Both the position numbers and the translations under genes were made by a program. This document shows positions 61,937 to 64,000 of a DNA stretch of 64,000 nucleotides, piece after piece; positions within the stretch are counted from its first letter, which is position 1, and each line of letters starts with the position of its first letter. Source of the stretch: Halieaceae bacterium (GTDB lineage Bacteria > Pseudomonadota > Gammaproteobacteria > Pseudomonadales > Halieaceae); assembly GCA_902547755.1 (NCBI GenBank), contig CACCPA010000001.1, positions 62,001 through 126,000 of the forward strand. The letters run 5' to 3'. The notes below the pieces were generated by a model. That model had not been told where the DNA came from. It searched no databases and worked only from the letters and a program-made list of their open reading frames with translations.

Positions 61937-63517
61937 ATGACAACCATTGATATGCTAATTGTGGGGCTGTACGCCGTCGGATTGTTTGGCCTAGCACAGT
62001 GGGTGTCTCGCGACTCGGGTCAGGCCAAAACCACTGAAGACTATTTTCTCGCAGGAAGATCCTTGCCGTGGTGGGCAATTGGCGCCTCGTTGATAGCAGC
62101 CAACATCTCAGCAGAGCAGATTATCGGGCAGTCGGGTCAGGGCTACGTGGTCGGTTTGGCGATCGCCGCCTATGAATGGCAGGCGGCTATCGTGTTACTG
62201 GTGGTTGCTAAGTACTTTTTGCCTATATTTTTGAAGCGCGAAATTTACACCATGCCGCAGTTCCTGCAGACCCGATATGGCACAGGGGTGAAGTCCTTGA
62301 TGTCTTTCTACTGGATCGTGCTCTATACCGCGGTCAATCTAACGGCTGTGCTGTGGTTAGGCGGTCTGGCAATTGAGAGCCTGACAGGTGTCAGCGTGAT
62401 GCCCGCCATGATGGCGCTTGCTGCTTTCGCGGTGCTGTACTCGCTTTACGGCGGTTTGAAGGCCGTTGCTCTGACGGACATCATTCAGGTTGTGATTCTC
62501 ATTATGGGCGGATTTGCCATTACATGGCTCGCGTTGGATGCTGTCGGGGCAGGTCAGGGCGCCTTTTCAGGATTGGCTCGGCTCGGTGAAGAAGTGCCGG
62601 GTCACTTCACAATGATTCTCGATGAAGCACATCCTAACTACAGCGATCTTCCCGGCATCTGGACGCTTCTGGGCGGTCTTTGGGTGCTGCATTTCTCCTA
62701 TTGGGGTTTTAACCAATACATCATTCAACGCGCCCTGGGTGCCGAAAGTCTCGCTGAGGCCCAGAAGGGCCTCGTATTCGCCGCGTTTTTGAAGCTACTA
62801 ATCCCCGTCATCGTGGTTGTGCCGGGCATTGCGGCCCTTGTGCTCGCACAGGATGGCGCTTTGGCGGCCGAGGTGCTTAATGACAAATCGGACCGGACCT
62901 ATGGCGAGCTGATGAAACTGGCACCGGCAGGCTTGCGGGGTCTTGTCTTTGCGGCTTTGATAGCGGCGATTGTGTCCTCGTTAGCATCGATGATGAATTC
63001 TATTGCCACCATCTTCACCATGGACATCTACCGCCAATACGCGGGTCGTGAACGTGATGAGTCGCATTATGTGATGGTTGGACGGGTCGTCGCATTCGCC
63101 GCCATGTTGATTGCTCTCGTGCTTGCTAGACCGTTTTTGGGTGGTATGGAGAGTGCCTTTCAAACCATTCAGGAATACACCGGCTTTATTGCCCCAGGTG
63201 TGGTGACGATTTTCCTCCTGGGCTTCTTCTACCAACGAGCCAATGAGGCCAGTGCCTATGCAGTTTTGATTGGCTCGGTGATCGCGAGTCTTATTCTCAA
63301 GGTGATGATGCCGGATATGCCCTTTGTTTTAAGGATATGGCTCGTTTTCCTCGCCAACATTGTTCTGGGTGTTTTGGTTGCAAAGCTGACTCGAGAGCCT
63401 CAGGCTGGACAGCCGGTATTGCTCAGCGATATTGGATTTGGCACGACCCAGGGATTTAATGTGGCGGCTATTGCTGTGGCGCTTATTCTCGTCTTGATTT
63501 ACGCCGCTTTTTGGTAG
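61937..63517 (+). CDS. Sodium:solute symporter (SGLT-like)
   Basis: 526 residues with 13-14 membrane segments of the SSS family. It shows WVSRDSGQAKTTEDYFLAGRSLPWW, the typical SGLT start, ANISAEQIIGQSGQGY at the sodium site, and the mid-protein YSLYGGLKAVALTDIIQ. It follows the GH3 gene by 30 bases with AGAAGGAA as ribosome site, so it is in one operon with it. Likely imports glucose or glucose-containing sugar released by GH3 with Na+. A terminator follows. Confidence 0.93.
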   Translation: MTTIDMLIVGLYAVGLFGLAQWVSRDSGQAKTTEDYFLAGRSLPWWAIGASLIAANISAEQIIGQSGQGYVVGLAIAAYEWQAAIVLLVVAKYFLPIFLKREIYTMPQFLQTRYGTGVKSLMSFYWIVLYTAVNLTAVLWLGGLAIESLTGVSVMPAMMALAAFAVLYSLYGGLKAVALTDIIQVVILIMGGFAITWLALDAVGAGQGAFSGLARLGEEVPGHFTMILDEAHPNYSDLPGIWTLLGGLWVLHFSYWGFNQYIIQRALGAESLAEAQKGLVFAAFLKLLIPVIVVVPGIAALVLAQDGALAAEVLNDKSDRTYGELMKLAPAGLRGLVFAALIAAIVSSLASMMNSIATIFTMDIYRQYAGRERDESHYVMVGRVVAFAAMLIALVLARPFLGGMESAFQTIQEYTGFIAPGVVTIFLLGFFYQRANEASAYAVLIGSVIASLILKVMMPDMPFVLRIWLVFLANIVLGVLVAKLTREPQAGQPVLLSDIGFGTTQGFNVAAIAVALILVLIYAAFW

Positions 63518-63534
63518 GCGTGCGGGTACGGAAT

Positions 63535-63562
63535 AAAAAAGGCCCCGTACGGGGCCTTTTTT
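63535..63562. terminator. Bidirectional intrinsic terminator
   Basis: AAAAAAGGCCCC (63535-63546) and GGGGCCTTTTTT (63551-63562), 12-bp arms with loop GTAC. It serves the symporter on plus and the convergent aldehyde dehydrogenase on minus. Confidence 0.93.
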
Positions 63563-63590
63563 GTGTCTTACTTTATCGTTCGTCTGAACC

Positions 63591-64000
63591 TTACTTTAAG
63601 CTCTTTTTGGTCAGCGCACGATAAACTTTATCTTTCCAGCCTGTGTAAGGTGGAGCCAGATACTTGTTCATCGTGAAGTTCGCCTGATGGAACACAGGAC
63701 GCATTTTCGAGCAGGAGTTGAAGCCCTCTTTGCCATGATAATGGCCCATTCCACTGCCACCCACACCACCAAAGGGCAGATCGTGCTGTGACACGTGCAG
63801 TAGCGCATCATTAATCGAGACACCACCCGACATAATGTGGTCGATGTAAAGATTAGATAGCTTCTTGTTTCGCGTGAAGGGGTACATAGCCAGCGGTCGG
63901 TCACCCGAGTTCACATGCTCAATCACCTCTTCCGGAGTCTCATAGGTGATGACCATCAAGAGGGGACCAAAGGTTTCTCGGTTTCGGATGATCATCTCGG
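63591..64000 (-). CDS. Aldehyde dehydrogenase, coniferyl-aldehyde type, 5' part outside window
   Basis: C-terminal 136 residues of an aldehyde dehydrogenase. The frame is open to the right edge: before the internal Met at 63995 a Glu codon is visible, matching a REEIFGPLL-type segment (here E-MIIRNRETFGPLLMV). GGVSINDALLHVSQHDLPFGGVG and the KMRPVF tail fit the coniferyl-aldehyde dehydrogenase (CalB) branch. It ends in a basic tail. The catalytic Glu and Cys lie outside the window. Confidence 0.9.
   Translation of the reverse strand, partial: EMIIRNRETFGPLLMVITYETPEEVIEHVNSGDRPLAMYPFTRNKKLSNLYIDHIMSGGVSINDALLHVSQHDLPFGGVGGSGMGHYHGKEGFNSCSKMRPVFHQANFTMNKYLAPPYTGWKDKVYRALTKKSLK

Overview
The window reads as a piece of chromosome from a free-living marine gammaproteobacterium. 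Gene content fits the OM60/NOR5 (Halieaceae) type: a phage-shock-protein operon with its own sigma-54 activator, short-chain acyl-CoA metabolism, a soluble NAD-linked formate dehydrogenase, and a laminarin (beta-1,3-glucan) utilisation locus. The taxonomic placement is inference from gene content; there is no rRNA here. Genes are densely packed on both strands. I see no prophage, insertion sequence, integrase or CRISPR array. Both ends cut through aldehyde dehydrogenase genes.

Layout. 1-5.3 kb: end of an aldehyde dehydrogenase, glycerol kinase, a class III aminotransferase preceded by a strong palindrome, and a GT4 glycosyltransferase. 5.3-9.5 kb: divergent pspF and an extended psp operon (pspA, an exported GIN-domain protein, a small membrane protein, pspB, two pspC-type genes and a probable 33-residue protein) behind a clear sigma-54 promoter. 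9.5-20.3 kb: D-aminoacylase-like amidohydrolase, alpha/beta hydrolase, polyphosphate kinase, a WYL regulator, a three-gene unit (117-residue unknown, Bcr/CflA exporter, PLP decarboxylase), tRNA-Arg(TCG), a Tat-exported dienelactone hydrolase and a SRAP protein. 20.5-26.3 kb: formate dehydrogenase fdsGBA plus fdhD. 26.3-33 kb: sterol-desaturase-type hydroxylase, TetR regulator, two DsbA/HCCA-isomerase-type proteins around a glutathione S-transferase, and DUF2855. 33.4-40.2 kb: psd-pssA phospholipid genes, acyl-CoA dehydrogenase, cyclase, CoA-transferase and succinate-semialdehyde dehydrogenase.

40.2-63.5 kb is the most distinctive part. It holds two GH3 glucosidase lipoproteins and a GH16 laminarinase lipoprotein with three tandem C-terminal repeats. 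It also has a LytS-type histidine kinase with a LytTR regulator, a TonB-dependent receptor and a sodium:solute symporter. On the minus strand downstream of the receptor lies a cassette of two flavin-dependent (tryptophan) halogenases flanking a JmjC/cupin-8 protein and a SapC-family protein. The logic I infer is this. GH16 cuts laminarin at the cell surface and the receptor imports oligosaccharides across the outer membrane. The GH3 lipoproteins release glucose and the symporter takes it up. A 12-bp motif (CCCTAyCGTCGC) occurs upstream of GH16 and again, in an inverted pair, between the receptor and the second GH3, which suggests common regulation. What the halogenase/JmjC/SapC cassette does there is not known to me and is the best candidate for undescribed biology.

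Start codons were adjusted where a Shine-Dalgarno sequence, signal peptide or family length argued for a downstream start; each case is stated. Assignments rest on reading motifs by eye, without database searches.
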